Source: CALSMU01 sp963926405
GTDB lineage: Bacteria; Bacteroidota; Bacteroidia; Flavobacteriales_D; Parvicellaceae
Direction: 5' to 3'
Assembly (NCBI GenBank): GCA_963926405.1
Contig: CAWUXI010000093.1
Coordinates: 1 to 20,521 of the forward strand
Length of the DNA: 20,521 bases
A model generated the notes under the pieces. The model did no database searches and was not told where the DNA came from. It worked only from the letters and a program-made list of their open reading frames with translations. The translations under genes and the position numbers were made by a program. Position 1 is the stretch's first letter; the number at the start of each line of letters is the position of its first letter. Positions 1 to 7,733 of the stretch are shown piece by piece.

Positions 1-63
1 ATGTATTTGATAAAAATATCTTCGGATAACGAAACAAAAACCGTAAGATTAATAAAACAATAA
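1..63 (+). CDS. C-terminal end of a T9SS cargo protein (partial)
   Basis: The window opens inside a reading frame whose last 20 residues are visible before the TAA at 61-63. They contain YLIKI near the start and end in VRLIKQ. This is the usual end of a type A T9SS sorting domain (G-[IM]-Y-[LF]-[VI]-K-[IV] ... K-L-I-[KV]-x), and it closely resembles the end of the next gene (YLMKI ... KKIIKQ). Such domains direct proteins across the outer membrane and are removed at the cell surface. The rest of the gene lies before the window, so nothing can be said of its passenger domain. No terminator separates it from the next gene, which starts 27 bases later. Confidence 0.7.
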   Translation: MYLIKISSDNETKTVRLIKQ

Positions 64-90
64 AATTAAATAAGAATTAAAAATTAAATT

Positions 91-3000
91 ATGAAAAGAT
101 ATTTATACGCAGTCTTAATGCTTTTTGCCAGTGGGTATTTATTAGCTCAGCCATTAGTAATAGATTCATTGCAAATTTCGCCTATCGATTGCAATGGTCT
201 CTGCAGTGGTCAGCTTGATGTATTTGCAAGTGGAACCTCAGGTCCTTTGACATATAGTGTGGATGGCGGGTCAACTTATCTTTCTTTTAGCTCCTTTAGC
301 GCTTTATGTCCTGGAACTTATAATGTTTGGGTGCAAGATGCAGGGTTAGGATTATTTGCAGATACAACGGTGGTAATTGTGGAACCAGCTCCTCTGGGAA
401 TCACAAATGCCAGCACTACTAATGTTACTTGTATTGGAGCTTGCGATGGTTCTTTAAGTATAAGTCCATACGGGGGCACTACTTCTGCGAACGGTTATTT
501 GGTTCAATGGTCAAATGAAATACCTGGCGATAGCATTCTTTCTGACTTGTGTTCAGGAACCTATGTATGCCTTATAAGTGATGACAACGGATGTGTTTCT
601 GACAGTATTACTTTAATCATTGCCGAACCCAGTGAAATTAGTTTTACAGTAGACGTTCAAAATGTAAGTTGTAATGGAGCTAACGATGGCTCAATAATTT
701 TTACTGCTTCAGGTGGATCGGGAATTTATCAATACTCAAGCGACGAAGGAGGAAGCTGGCAATCAAGCAATACATTTACTGGAGTACCGGTTGGTCTATG
801 GGGGATAATTGTTCGTGATGACTTACTTTGCCAAAATTCATCATCGATAACGATTACCGAACCACCTGTTTTGTCGGCAGATGCTGGTATGGATGTAACA
901 GTTTGCGCAACTGAGGTTTTGGTACTTAATGGAAGCGCTATTGGTGGTGTTCCCGGATATGTTTATACGTGGGATAATGGTGTAACCGATGGAGTGCCAT
1001 TTAATGCAACTGTTTCTACCTCCTATACATTAACTGCCGCAGATGCAAATGGTTGTATGGGTACTGATGTCGTTTTAGCAACTGTAACACCAGCGATTAA
1101 TGCTAATGCCGGAATTGATCAAACAATTTGTGAGGCTGCGGGTACTGTTAACTTGGCAGGTTCTATAACCACTGCGACAGGAGGTCTCTGGTCAACAAGT
1201 GGTACGGGAACTTTTTTACCAAATAATACAACATTGAATGCAAGTTATATCCCATCGGCAAATGATATTCTCGCAGGATTTGTTACGTTAACTTTGACAA
1301 CAACAGGTAATGGAGCATGCGTTCCAGCAGCAGATGATTGTGCAGTTACTATTAACGCTACATCTTCAGGGATTACAGTTTCTTCTACTGCAACCAATAT
1401 ACTTTGTAATGGAAACTGTGATGCACAGTTATCTGCTGATGCTACAGGTGGAGTTGGACCTTATACTTATGTTTGGAGTAATGGAATGTCTGGAGGAAGC
1501 ATAACAGGCGTTTGTGCAGGAACGCATAGCGTATTTGTTGCTGATGCTAATGGTTGTGAAGGAAATGATATTGTTACAGTTAGTGAACCAGTTGCTATGT
1601 CAAATACATTAAGTACAGTTGCCCCTGCATGCGGATTAAATAATGGGTCGGCTGAGGTTACTGCTACTTCAGGAGGAGCTTCACCGTATGCTTATCAATG
1701 GTCAAACGGATCGGTAACTGCATTAGCAGATAGCGTTGCTGCTGGTGTATACACTGTAGCGGTTACAGATGCTAATGGATGTTATTTAGCCGAAACGGTT
1801 AACATTACAAGTAGTACTTCTCCTAGCGTTACTTCATCTTTAACGTCTCCTGCTTGTAACGGAGGAAATGATGCTTCTATTGATTTAACAATTTCTGGAG
1901 GAACAGCACCATTTACGTTTGATTGGTCTACAGGAGCACAAACGGAGGATATATCTAGTTTGCCTGCCGGAATTTACGATGTTACTATTATGGATGCTTC
2001 AGGATGTGGTATAGTTCAAGTATTTACTTTATCGGATGCTTTGCCAATTGATTTATCTGCAGTTGCAATTACAGATGCTTTATGTGGATCTGCTGACGGA
2101 GTTATTACTGTTTTAGCAACTGGTGGAGCAGGAGGATACAATTATCTTTGGTCTACAGGAGGAACAAATGCAGTTGAAGGAAGTTTATCAGCAGGAACAT
2201 ATACTTTATCGGTTTCTGACGCTAGTGGATGTTTAGCAATGGCTAATTATTCAGTTAGTAATGCTTCTGGACCCGTTATTATAGTTGATCAAGTAAATCA
2301 ACCTACCTGTCAAGGGGGAAGTGGAGAAATTTTTGTTTCAGTATCAGGAGGTGTAGCGCCTTATTCTTATTCTTGGAGTAATGGAGCAACAAGTGAAGAT
2401 CTAGTCAATGCTGCAGTAGGAAATTATGAATTGATTGTTTCTGATGCTATTGGATGTCAAGGGGTTGAATACGCGGAGTTATTAGGCGTAAATCTAAATG
2501 CCGCTGAAATTTGTATGGTAACGGTTGATACAACCACTGGGGCCAATCTTGTTGTTTGGACCAAAGAATACAACCTTGGAATATCAGGATATGAAATATA
2601 TAAAGAAACGAGTGTTGTAAATATTTTCCAATTATTAGGGACTGTGCCATTTGATTCTTTGACACAATTTGTCGATACTGCTGCAAATTCTAGCATACAT
2701 TCATACAGGTATAAATTACGAACGTTAGATAGTTGTTCTAACGCATCAGAGTTTTTAGCTTATCATAAAACGATTCATTTAGCATCAAATATTGGGTTAA
2801 GTAGTGTTATCAACTTATCATGGGATGATTACATAGGGTTCTCTTATTCTACGTTTTACATAAACAGATATCATCCATCAGTAGGATGGGAAGTGATTGA
2901 TTCTGTAGCAGCTAATGTTCATAGTTATACTGATAATACATACCCCTCGTTGGTTGGATTAGAATATGGTATTGAGGTTGTTCCGGCTTCTCCTTGCTCT

Positions 3001-3336
3001 GCCGAAAAGGCGCAAGATCACAATACAACAAGGTCAAATCGTGCTAGTATAGCAGATCCAAATTCAGGGCCAAATGCGATTAATGAAAATCCAGTAATAG
3101 ATTTCATATTATTTCCTAATCCTACGGAGGGGAAGTTTACGCTTTCATTTAGCGGCGAATTGTCAGAAGTTAATGTTAAAGTGTTCGATGTCCAAGGAAA
3201 GTTGATTACTTCTTTTTATATGGGAAATGCTTCAGGGGCGAAGGAATTTGACATTTCAAATTATGAAAAAGGAATCTATTTAATGAAAATAAACTTAGGT
3301 GATAGCTTGATATACAAGAAGATTATCAAGCAATAA
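91..3336 (+). CDS. SprB-repeat secreted/surface protein with T9SS type A sorting domain
   Basis: This 1081-residue protein should be exported by Sec and then by T9SS to the cell surface. A signal peptide covers residues 1-20 and ends in LLAQ. Eight repeats of about 70 residues of the SprB type follow, at roughly 30-98, 105-180, 184-258, 430-500, 505-575, 580-650, 653-725 and 730-800. They carry recurring CNG..DG, GG..PY.Y.WSNG, AGTY and V.DA.GC motifs. Two PKD/Ig-like domains (about 262-423, with AG.D.T.C) interrupt the array. Residues 808-985 look like fibronectin-III-type domains (SGYEIYKE, INLSWDDY). Residues 1005-1081 are a sorting domain (LFPNPTEG at its start, KKIIKQ at the end). SprB-repeat proteins include the gliding adhesin SprB of Flavobacterium johnsoniae, which is far larger. 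The role here is probably adhesion or surface display, but the ligand is unknown. Confidence 0.9.
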   Translation: MKRYLYAVLMLFASGYLLAQPLVIDSLQISPIDCNGLCSGQLDVFASGTSGPLTYSVDGGSTYLSFSSFSALCPGTYNVWVQDAGLGLFADTTVVIVEPAPLGITNASTTNVTCIGACDGSLSISPYGGTTSANGYLVQWSNEIPGDSILSDLCSGTYVCLISDDNGCVSDSITLIIAEPSEISFTVDVQNVSCNGANDGSIIFTASGGSGIYQYSSDEGGSWQSSNTFTGVPVGLWGIIVRDDLLCQNSSSITITEPPVLSADAGMDVTVCATEVLVLNGSAIGGVPGYVYTWDNGVTDGVPFNATVSTSYTLTAADANGCMGTDVVLATVTPAINANAGIDQTICEAAGTVNLAGSITTATGGLWSTSGTGTFLPNNTTLNASYIPSANDILAGFVTLTLTTTGNGACVPAADDCAVTINATSSGITVSSTATNILCNGNCDAQLSADATGGVGPYTYVWSNGMSGGSITGVCAGTHSVFVADANGCEGNDIVTVSEPVAMSNTLSTVAPACGLNNGSAEVTATSGGASPYAYQWSNGSVTALADSVAAGVYTVAVTDANGCYLAETVNITSSTSPSVTSSLTSPACNGGNDASIDLTISGGTAPFTFDWSTGAQTEDISSLPAGIYDVTIMDASGCGIVQVFTLSDALPIDLSAVAITDALCGSADGVITVLATGGAGGYNYLWSTGGTNAVEGSLSAGTYTLSVSDASGCLAMANYSVSNASGPVIIVDQVNQPTCQGGSGEIFVSVSGGVAPYSYSWSNGATSEDLVNAAVGNYELIVSDAIGCQGVEYAELLGVNLNAAEICMVTVDTTTGANLVVWTKEYNLGISGYEIYKETSVVNIFQLLGTVPFDSLTQFVDTAANSSIHSYRYKLRTLDSCSNASEFLAYHKTIHLASNIGLSSVINLSWDDYIGFSYSTFYINRYHPSVGWEVIDSVAANVHSYTDNTYPSLVGLEYGIEVVPASPCSAEKAQDHNTTRSNRASIADPNSGPNAINENPVIDFILFPNPTEGKFTLSFSGELSEVNVKVFDVQGKLITSFYMGNASGAKEFDISNYEKGIYLMKINLGDSLIYKKIIKQ

Positions 3337-3360
3337 ATTAATTCAAACATATTTAGTAGT

Positions 3361-3392
3361 AAAAAGCCTTTTGATTTTGTCAAAAGGCTTTT
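3361..3392 (+). terminator. Rho-independent terminator after the SprB-repeat gene
   Basis: A perfect 13-bp inverted repeat (3362-3374 with 3380-3392) surrounds a 5-base loop. One arm begins with AAAAGCC and the other ends in GGCTTTT, so the hairpin ends in a U tract and could work in both directions. It lies 25 bases after the cargo gene and only 7 bases before the first ATG of the next gene. Confidence 0.9.
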
Positions 3393-3399
3393 ACATTTG

Positions 3400-3672
3400 A
3401 TGAAACTTCTAAATTATTCTATTGTGTTAAAGAAAATCGTATTTCCCATTAGTATTTTAGTAGCTCTTGGATTTCAATCTTGCAGTGCGCCAACGCACCC
3501 AGATTCAGAAAGGTTATGCAATTGCTATACGCAAGTATACCGAACTGATGAAGATAAAGTTGATACTATTGCAGACTCTTGTAATGCAATTTATATTGAT
3601 ATTATTAAATCATTGGAAAATAACGCTGAAGAAAAGGCAAAGTTTGATGAAGCATACGCTGCTTGTCAATAA
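3400..3672 (+). CDS. small cysteine-rich lipoprotein, function unknown
   Basis: I do not recognise this family. From the ATG at 3400 the protein has 90 residues. It has a hydrophobic segment (IVFPISILVALGF) followed by QSC, a plausible lipobox with the lipidated Cys at residue 28. The mature part has four more cysteines (LCNC, DSC and AAC), which could form two disulfides in the periplasm. The rest is charged and probably helical. A GTG at 3424 would give a 20-residue signal peptide beginning LKKIVF after the initiator, which looks more typical for a lipoprotein, and it would leave room for a leader after the terminator. The start is therefore uncertain. The gene ends 14 bases before the dehydrogenase gene and is probably transcribed with it. 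Confidence 0.72.
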   Translation: MKLLNYSIVLKKIVFPISILVALGFQSCSAPTHPDSERLCNCYTQVYRTDEDKVDTIADSCNAIYIDIIKSLENNAEEKAKFDEAYAACQ

Positions 3673-3686
3673 GGAACTATCGTATT

Positions 3687-5129
3687 ATGAAAAAAATTCT
3701 CAACTACATTAACGGCGAATTGGTTGAGCCAATTAATGGCTCTTACCTGGATAATTATAACCCTTCAATTGGAAAGGTTTATAGCCAAATTCCGGATTCC
3801 AATGAAAAGGATGTTGATTTGGCTTATACTGCTGCAAATAAAGCTTTTTTAGGCTGGAGTAAAACACCAAAAGAAGAACGTTCCAAAATAATGATGCGCA
3901 TTGCTGATTTGATTGAAGAGAATTTAGAAAAATTAGCGAAAGCGGAGTCTTTGGATAATGGGAAGCCTATTAAATTAGCAACGCAAGTGGACATTCCGCG
4001 CGCTGCAAGTAACATGCGTTTTTTCGCTACAGCAGTTTTACATTATGCATCTGAAAGTCATGATATGGATGGTGTAGCAATTAATTATACGTTGCGTAAA
4101 CCAATCGGAGTGGTTGGATGTATTTCTCCCTGGAATTTGCCATTGTATTTATTTACTTGGAAAATCGCTCCAGCTTTAGCTTCAGGAAACTGCGTAGTAG
4201 CCAAACCATCAGAAGTAACACCAATGACAGCTTATTTATTTTCTAAGTTATGTATTGAAGCAGGATTACCGAAAGGAGTATTAAATATTATTCATGGAAT
4301 GGGACCAGACGTCGGCTCCCCAATAACCACGCATCCTGGAATTAAGGCAATTTCATTCACTGGAGGTACAGCTACTGGAAGAGCTATTGCAAAAGTTGCG
4401 GCACCCATGTTCAAGAAGTTGAGTTTAGAGCTAGGAGGGAAAAATCCAAACATAATATTTGCGGATTGCGATTTTGACAAAGCATTGAAAACAACCCTGC
4501 TTTCTTCTTTTGCGAATCAAGGACAAATTTGTTTATGTGGCTCTCGAATTTTTATTGAAAGACCTATTTATGAAAAATTCAGAGACGCTTTTGTAACCAA
4601 AACAAAGAAACTAAAAGTTGGAAACCCTAGCGATGCAGACACCAATCTTGGTGCAATTGTGTCTAAAGCTCACTTAGAAAAGGTATTGTCTTATGTTCAA
4701 TTAGGTCAGGAAGAAGGAGGAACTGTGCTGGTTGGGGGAAATAAAGTTCAATTGGAAGGAGAATTTTCTGAAGGTTACTTTATGGAGCCAACTATCATTG
4801 AAGGTTTAGCATATGATTGCCGTACAAATCAAGAAGAAATTTTTGGGCCTGTAGTTACCATTATGCCATTTGATACAGAAGATCAAGTTGTAGTCATGGC
4901 AAACAGCACCGAATATGGTCTAGCCGCAACAGTTTGGACACAAGATATTAGCAAAGCTACAAGGTTGGGGTCTAGCCTTGCTTCAGGTATTGTTTGGGTA
5001 AATTGTTGGTTGGTCCGAGATTTAAGAACACCTTTTGGTGGAGTTAAAAACTCTGGCGTTGGCCGGGAAGGGGGATTTAATGCATTGAACTTTTTTACGG
5101 AACAAACAAACGTTTGCATTAAGCTGTAA
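3687..5129 (+). CDS. 2-aminomuconic semialdehyde dehydrogenase (ALDH family)
   Basis: This NAD-dependent aldehyde dehydrogenase of 480 residues most likely oxidises 2-aminomuconate 6-semialdehyde to 2-aminomuconate in the kynurenine route of tryptophan breakdown. The ALDH landmarks are present: PWNLP in the Rossmann region, FTGG, the general base Glu248 in LELGGKNPNI, the catalytic Cys282 in GQICLCGSR, and EEIFGPV. The C-terminal CWLVRDLRTPFGGVKNSG is typical of the 2-aminomuconic/2-hydroxymuconic semialdehyde dehydrogenase (ALDH8-like) group. The ATG at 3687 begins MKKILNYING, and residues upstream of it do not resemble the family. Support for the substrate comes from the 2-aminomuconate deaminase encoded two genes downstream, which takes the product. 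The alternative is a 2-hydroxymuconic semialdehyde dehydrogenase of a meta-cleavage pathway. Confidence 0.88.
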   Translation: MKKILNYINGELVEPINGSYLDNYNPSIGKVYSQIPDSNEKDVDLAYTAANKAFLGWSKTPKEERSKIMMRIADLIEENLEKLAKAESLDNGKPIKLATQVDIPRAASNMRFFATAVLHYASESHDMDGVAINYTLRKPIGVVGCISPWNLPLYLFTWKIAPALASGNCVVAKPSEVTPMTAYLFSKLCIEAGLPKGVLNIIHGMGPDVGSPITTHPGIKAISFTGGTATGRAIAKVAAPMFKKLSLELGGKNPNIIFADCDFDKALKTTLLSSFANQGQICLCGSRIFIERPIYEKFRDAFVTKTKKLKVGNPSDADTNLGAIVSKAHLEKVLSYVQLGQEEGGTVLVGGNKVQLEGEFSEGYFMEPTIIEGLAYDCRTNQEEIFGPVVTIMPFDTEDQVVVMANSTEYGLAATVWTQDISKATRLGSSLASGIVWVNCWLVRDLRTPFGGVKNSGVGREGGFNALNFFTEQTNVCIKL

Positions 5130-5229
5130 ATAATATTTTATACATTTCTCCGTTATAAACGCAATCACCATTCAGATATTTGTGTTAATAACTTAAAAGG
5201 ACCAGGACAGTAGGCATATACTATCCTTA

Positions 5230-5237
5230 TATTTTTG
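5230..5237 (+). promoter_or_regulatory. possible Bacteroidota -7 box before the OmpA fusion gene
   Basis: TATTTTTG matches the Bacteroidota -7 consensus TAnnTTTG exactly. It lies 6 bases before the ATG at 5244, in the 114-base gap after the dehydrogenase gene. No TTG is seen at the usual -33 distance, and a transcript from here would have almost no leader. It may be chance in AT-rich DNA. Confidence 0.3.
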
Positions 5238-5243
5238 TATAGA

Positions 5244-6959
5244 ATGATGCGATTAATTATTATATTTTTCTGGCTGATTAGTTTTTCTAACCTTTATGCA
5301 GGTCAGAATGTATATAACCCAGATTCTACTTTTTATGATTCTTTGTATACGTATGAAGAACTTTCCAAAATAGACTTTCCCGAAATTTGTCCGGCAATCA
5401 CTTTTGAAGATGAATTGTATAACCCTACCTTTTTATTAGAAAGTGCTTATTACGTGAAGCGATATAAAGAACCTGATTTAATGTACAAGGTGATTGATAA
5501 TTTCGGTAATGGGTTTGATAGTTTATACGGTACACGAAACATGAGAACCATTCTTCATGGAGTTGCATATAGAGGAGGGGCTAATAATTATTACCATAAA
5601 ACAAATAAGCGTAACAACCATAATCCTCTACCGGATGATGGTATTTCGAATCTATGTAAAGAAGGCTTTTCCCATTCGATTTATTTGTATAAGCAGAATT
5701 GGGATAGTGCTCCGGAATTTGAAACGTGTGATTGCGTTAACGAGGCTCAAAATGAAATGGAGTATTCTCAGTATGATTACTACGATAACGAGCATATTAA
5801 AGAAATGCTAGGGTTAATTTACAACAGTGCTATAGATCCAAATACAGGGCCTGTATACTTGCATTGTTGGAACGGTTGGCATGCTTCTGGTTTTATCTCG
5901 GCAGTAATATTAAAACAGTTTTGTGGGTTCTCTGATTTAGACGCTACAGCATATTGGGATTTAGGAACAGATGGGGCAAATACAAGTCCTCGATATAATT
6001 CGATTCGACAAAAAATAATGGACTTTGAGCCCTACCCAGAATTTAGGTTGGAAGATTCATTAGGAAATAAAATCTGCGCGCCTATGCCTGAGTTTATCGA
6101 TAGTTCGATGCTTCATATCAGTATTGAACATCTTGTTGTTGTTCCAGAAGCCATTCCTTTAAATACAATTTTAATTCTTACCCATGTTAATTTTGGCCCA
6201 GGGAAAACAACTTTTCTTTCCCCAAACACAAATGAAGATTTGATAAATTTGTTTTCTGCTATGGAAAAAAGCCCAGATTTAAAAATTCAAATAAGCGGTC
6301 ATACTGACCGATCTGGGAATGAGCAATCGAATAAAGAACTTTCAAAAAGCAGAGCCAAATTTGTGTATGATTATCTTATATCCAAAGGCATATCGGCGGA
6401 TAGAATTTCTCATATTGGCTATGGATCTGCGAAACCAGCGTATTCCAATAAATCGAAAGATGGCAGGGAAGCTAATAGAAGAATAGAAGTAAAGGTTGTT
6501 TCTAAAAAAGCGGAGTCCTTGACAAATCTTGTCGATGAATCTCAAGCTCCGGAGGAAGATTCTTTTGAAAGGCATGCCAATTCATCATTAATTGACTTTG
6601 AGAAAAAAGAAATCGGAGAAGCTCTTATTTTGAAACATATATTTTTTGAACCAAACATGACTGAACTAACGCCATCTTCTATATTCCAAGCCGATACTTT
6701 AGCACAGATACTTAAAGGAAATCCTGAGTTATCTATAGAAGTATTTGGATATACGGATAAATCTGGGATTGAAGATAAAAACATTGTACTCTCAAAAAAT
6801 AGAGCAAAGGCATTGCACGATTACCTGATTGAAAGAGGTATAGATGCCGATCGGCTTTATTATTCAGGATGTGGTTCAGGTAATCCAATAGCATCTAATA
6901 AATATAGATGGGGGAGAGATATTAATCGCCGAATTGAAGTTGTAATTATCAAAAAATAA
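5244..6959 (+). CDS. secreted protein: tyrosine-phosphatase-like domain plus two OmpA domains
   Basis: This protein has 571 residues from the ATG at 5244 (a second ATG follows at 5247). Residues 1-20 are a signal peptide ending in YAGQ. Residues about 95-260 resemble a dual-specificity/tyrosine phosphatase: VAYRGGA matches the early YRSG element, and VYLHCWNGWHASG sits where HCx5R(S/T)G should be. The nucleophile Cys208 is kept, but the catalytic Arg is Ala214, so classical phosphatase activity is unlikely. Two OmpA-like peptidoglycan-binding domains follow (about 310-425 and 462-571). Each has a GHTD- or GYTD-like motif, an LSxxRA motif and a final NRRIEV. The protein probably sits in the periplasm or outer membrane, bound to peptidoglycan. 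It begins 114 bases after the dehydrogenase gene and ends 3 bases before the deaminase gene, so it shares their transcription. Why a cell-wall protein lies there is not clear. Confidence 0.82.
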   Translation: MMRLIIIFFWLISFSNLYAGQNVYNPDSTFYDSLYTYEELSKIDFPEICPAITFEDELYNPTFLLESAYYVKRYKEPDLMYKVIDNFGNGFDSLYGTRNMRTILHGVAYRGGANNYYHKTNKRNNHNPLPDDGISNLCKEGFSHSIYLYKQNWDSAPEFETCDCVNEAQNEMEYSQYDYYDNEHIKEMLGLIYNSAIDPNTGPVYLHCWNGWHASGFISAVILKQFCGFSDLDATAYWDLGTDGANTSPRYNSIRQKIMDFEPYPEFRLEDSLGNKICAPMPEFIDSSMLHISIEHLVVVPEAIPLNTILILTHVNFGPGKTTFLSPNTNEDLINLFSAMEKSPDLKIQISGHTDRSGNEQSNKELSKSRAKFVYDYLISKGISADRISHIGYGSAKPAYSNKSKDGREANRRIEVKVVSKKAESLTNLVDESQAPEEDSFERHANSSLIDFEKKEIGEALILKHIFFEPNMTELTPSSIFQADTLAQILKGNPELSIEVFGYTDKSGIEDKNIVLSKNRAKALHDYLIERGIDADRLYYSGCGSGNPIASNKYRWGRDINRRIEVVIIKK

Positions 6960-6962
6960 AAC

Positions 6963-7394
6963 ATGGAAAACGACAAAATTAATTCACAAAAAGCACCGAA
7001 ACCAATGGGGTTGTATCCGCATGCGAGAAAGGTCGGTAATTTATTGTTTTTGTCTGGAGTAGGTCCGAGAGCTGCAGGTTCAGGAAGTGAAGAAGCAAAT
7101 ATTCCAGGGCTAAAGTTTGATAAAAACGGGAATTACGAAACATTCGATTTTGAAGCTCAATGTCGTTCTGTTTTTGAGAATGTAAAGTTAATACTGGAAG
7201 AGTCTGACTCTAGTTGGGATAAATTAGTTGATGTTACAACTTTTTTGGTTGACATGAAAAGAGATTTTAAAACGTATAACCGAGTGTACGCCGAATACTT
7301 TAAGGACAATCAACCCTGCAGAACTACAGTAGAGATAAGTGCCTTGCCGTCTCCTATATCAATTGAATTAAAATGTATTGCTACACTAGATTAA
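6963..7394 (+). CDS. 2-aminomuconate deaminase, RidA (YjgF/UK114) family
   Basis: This 143-residue protein of the RidA fold should hydrolyse 2-aminomuconate to 4-oxalocrotonate and ammonia, the step after the semialdehyde dehydrogenase. Landmarks are PHARKVGNLLFLSG near the N terminus, the variable IPGLKFD insertion, FEAQCRSVFENV and QPCRTTVEISALP. Arg120 and Glu124 in the last motif correspond to conserved RidA residues at the active site. The length is close to that of known bacterial 2-aminomuconate deaminases (about 142 residues) and longer than generic RidA (about 128). The ATG lies 3 bases after the stop of the OmpA fusion gene, so translation is probably coupled. A general enamine/imine deaminase role remains possible, but the neighbouring dehydrogenase favours the pathway assignment. 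Confidence 0.85.
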   Translation: MENDKINSQKAPKPMGLYPHARKVGNLLFLSGVGPRAAGSGSEEANIPGLKFDKNGNYETFDFEAQCRSVFENVKLILEESDSSWDKLVDVTTFLVDMKRDFKTYNRVYAEYFKDNQPCRTTVEISALPSPISIELKCIATLD

Positions 7395-7650
7395 AGCCAT
7401 CTAACCCCCATTCCTTATCTCTCACTCCATAGGTAATAGTCAATCCTAAGTCAATTTGCTTTTTCATTTTCTTCAAAGGGAGTTTTTCCTCACAAAATTT
7501 GATGAAGCAATCCTGAACAGAATATCTCAGTTATAGTTCTTTAAAGTCAGAGGTCTTTCCTTTTCTATTTTCTACTGCTTTTGCAAACATCTCCTGTGAG
7601 AAGAAATTGAGTGATGGAATTATGAAAATGAAGAGAACTGTCTTTTTAAT
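7381..7650 (-). pseudogene. probable decayed gene for a small secreted protein
   Basis: Read on the minus strand from 7650, one frame runs 90 codons to a TAG at 7383-7381 with a single internal stop (TAA at 7533-7531, codon 40). It begins IKKTVLFIFIIPSLNFFSQ, a convincing signal peptide with a cut after FSQ, but its first codon is ATT where ATG is expected. After the stop the same frame continues as plausible protein (RYSVQDCFIKFC, then DLGLTITYGVRDKEWGLDGF). The two defects fit a gene that lost its start and gained a nonsense mutation. The frame overlaps the last 14 bases of the deaminase gene tail to tail. I do not recognise the family, and a chance frame cannot be ruled out. It covers most of the 339-base gap between the deaminase and Usp genes. 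Confidence 0.5.
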
Positions 7651-7679
7651 TGAAAAAGTAATTCGGAGTAAAATAAAGT

Positions 7680-7717
7680 TACAAAAAAAGCCCGCGATAT
7701 CGCGGGCTTTTTTTGTA
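7680..7717 (-). terminator. perfectly palindromic bidirectional terminator
   Basis: This is a 38-base perfect inverted repeat. The GC core is GCCCGCGATATCGCGGGC at 7690-7707, flanked by seven A on one side and seven T on the other. It serves the universal stress gene on the minus strand, which ends 17 bases away. It can also stop plus-strand transcripts coming from the deaminase operon 285 bases upstream. Confidence 0.93.
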
Positions 7718-7733
7718 TTAAATAGTGTTCTTC

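Noticed and set aside
661..2480. Possible tandem DNA repeat or CRISPR-like array in the SprB region
   Set aside because: The periodicity of about 215 bases is at protein level; the DNA copies are diverged and there are no short identical repeats with unique spacers.
2447..2696. Two overlapping minus-strand frames inside the SprB-repeat gene
   Set aside because: They are shadows of the fibronectin-like part of a clear secreted protein and have no recognisable motifs.
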